From: Candidatus Portnoybacteria bacterium CG_4_9_14_3_um_filter_43_11
GTDB lineage: Bacteria > Patescibacteriota > Minisyncoccia > Portnoybacterales > UBA2143
DNA length: 5,216 nt
Reading direction: 5' to 3'
Assembly (NCBI GenBank): GCA_002791035.1
Contig: PFWG01000052.1
Coordinates: 739 to 5,954 of the forward strand
Shown: piece by piece, positions 5,043-5,216 of the stretch
Layout of the letters: every line of letters begins with the position of its first letter
How positions within the stretch are numbered: the first letter of the stretch is position 1
The notes under the pieces: model-generated
The model's input: only the letters and a program-made list of their open reading frames with translations
Told to the model about the DNA's origin: nothing
Database searches by the model: none
Program-made: the position numbers and the translations under genes

Positions 5043-5216
5043 ATGACTAAAGTAGAACTCGTTGAAGCAATTGCTCAGGGCTGCTGCTCTAAAAAAGAAG
5101 CTAATGACACTGTTGACGCGGTCTTAGACACTATTACCAAGGCCTTGGCCAAAGGGCAGGAAGTCGTCTTGACCGGATTTGGCAAATTCAGCGTTTCAAA
5201 GAGAGCCGCTCGCATG
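5043..5216 (+). CDS. HU/IHF-family nucleoid DNA-binding protein (3' truncated)
   Basis: HU-type proteins are small dimeric DNA-bending proteins that compact the chromosome. The first 58 residues are visible; the family is about 90 long, so roughly the last third is beyond the right edge. Seen here are the N-terminal helical dimerisation part (MTKVELVEAIAQ, then SKKEANDTVDAVLDTITKAL), the turn KGQEVVLTGFGKFSV (37-51) and the first strand of the DNA-binding arm (KRAAR). The arm tip with the intercalating proline is outside. A Cys-Cys pair (14-15) replaces the more usual residues before SKK. ATG 5043 is the only usable start: the frame has a stop at 5004 and no start codon in between. No Shine-Dalgarno sequence stands near it; GGAGG at 4997-5001 is 41 nt away. 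HU versus IHF cannot be decided from this fragment. Confidence 0.93.
   Translation, partial: MTKVELVEAIAQGCCSKKEANDTVDAVLDTITKALAKGQEVVLTGFGKFSVSKRAARM

Overview
The window holds five protein genes, all on the + strand, and no RNA gene, CRISPR array or mobile element that I can see. In order they are: the 3' part of a thioredoxin-reductase-like flavoprotein (2-844), nusA (951-2306), rny for RNase Y (2560-4095), a YmdB-family metallophosphoesterase (4138-4938), and the 5' part of an HU-type DNA-binding protein gene (5043 to the right edge).

The organism looks like a Patescibacteria (Candidate Phyla Radiation) member, probably near Parcubacteria. This is inferred from protein features. NusA has an enlarged charged segment in its N-terminal domain with an RFNxxRHIMI-like stretch, followed by a canonical DFGRIAAQTAKQVI block, and ends in a lysine-rich tail. 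RNase Y and YmdB are also of the type I associate with that group. None of the four visible start codons has a convincing Shine-Dalgarno sequence. Coding DNA is of moderate GC (roughly mid-40s %) with AT-rich gaps.

Functionally, the middle of the window is an RNA-life-cycle cluster: NusA (pausing, termination and antitermination), RNase Y (membrane-anchored endonuclease that starts mRNA decay) and YmdB (a phosphodiesterase gene also paired with rny in Firmicutes). The flanking genes are a redox flavoprotein and a nucleoid protein. nusA is separated from rny by a strong two-part terminator and an AT-rich gap, so these are neighbours but probably not one operon. rny and ymdB are 42 nt apart with a hairpin between them and are probably co-transcribed, at least in part.

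The points most worth checking are: (1) a good promoter followed by an intrinsic terminator just upstream of nusA, an arrangement suited to feedback attenuation by NusA; (2) loss of both redox cysteines in the thioredoxin-reductase-like protein; (3) Asp in place of the usual Asn in the GNH metal-site motif of YmdB; (4) the hairpin fused to the ymdB start region; (5) start sites without Shine-Dalgarno sequences, with possible near-leaderless transcripts for nusA and rny. I see no clear sign of a wholly new biological system; this is a mostly housekeeping region with unusual regulatory and active-site details.
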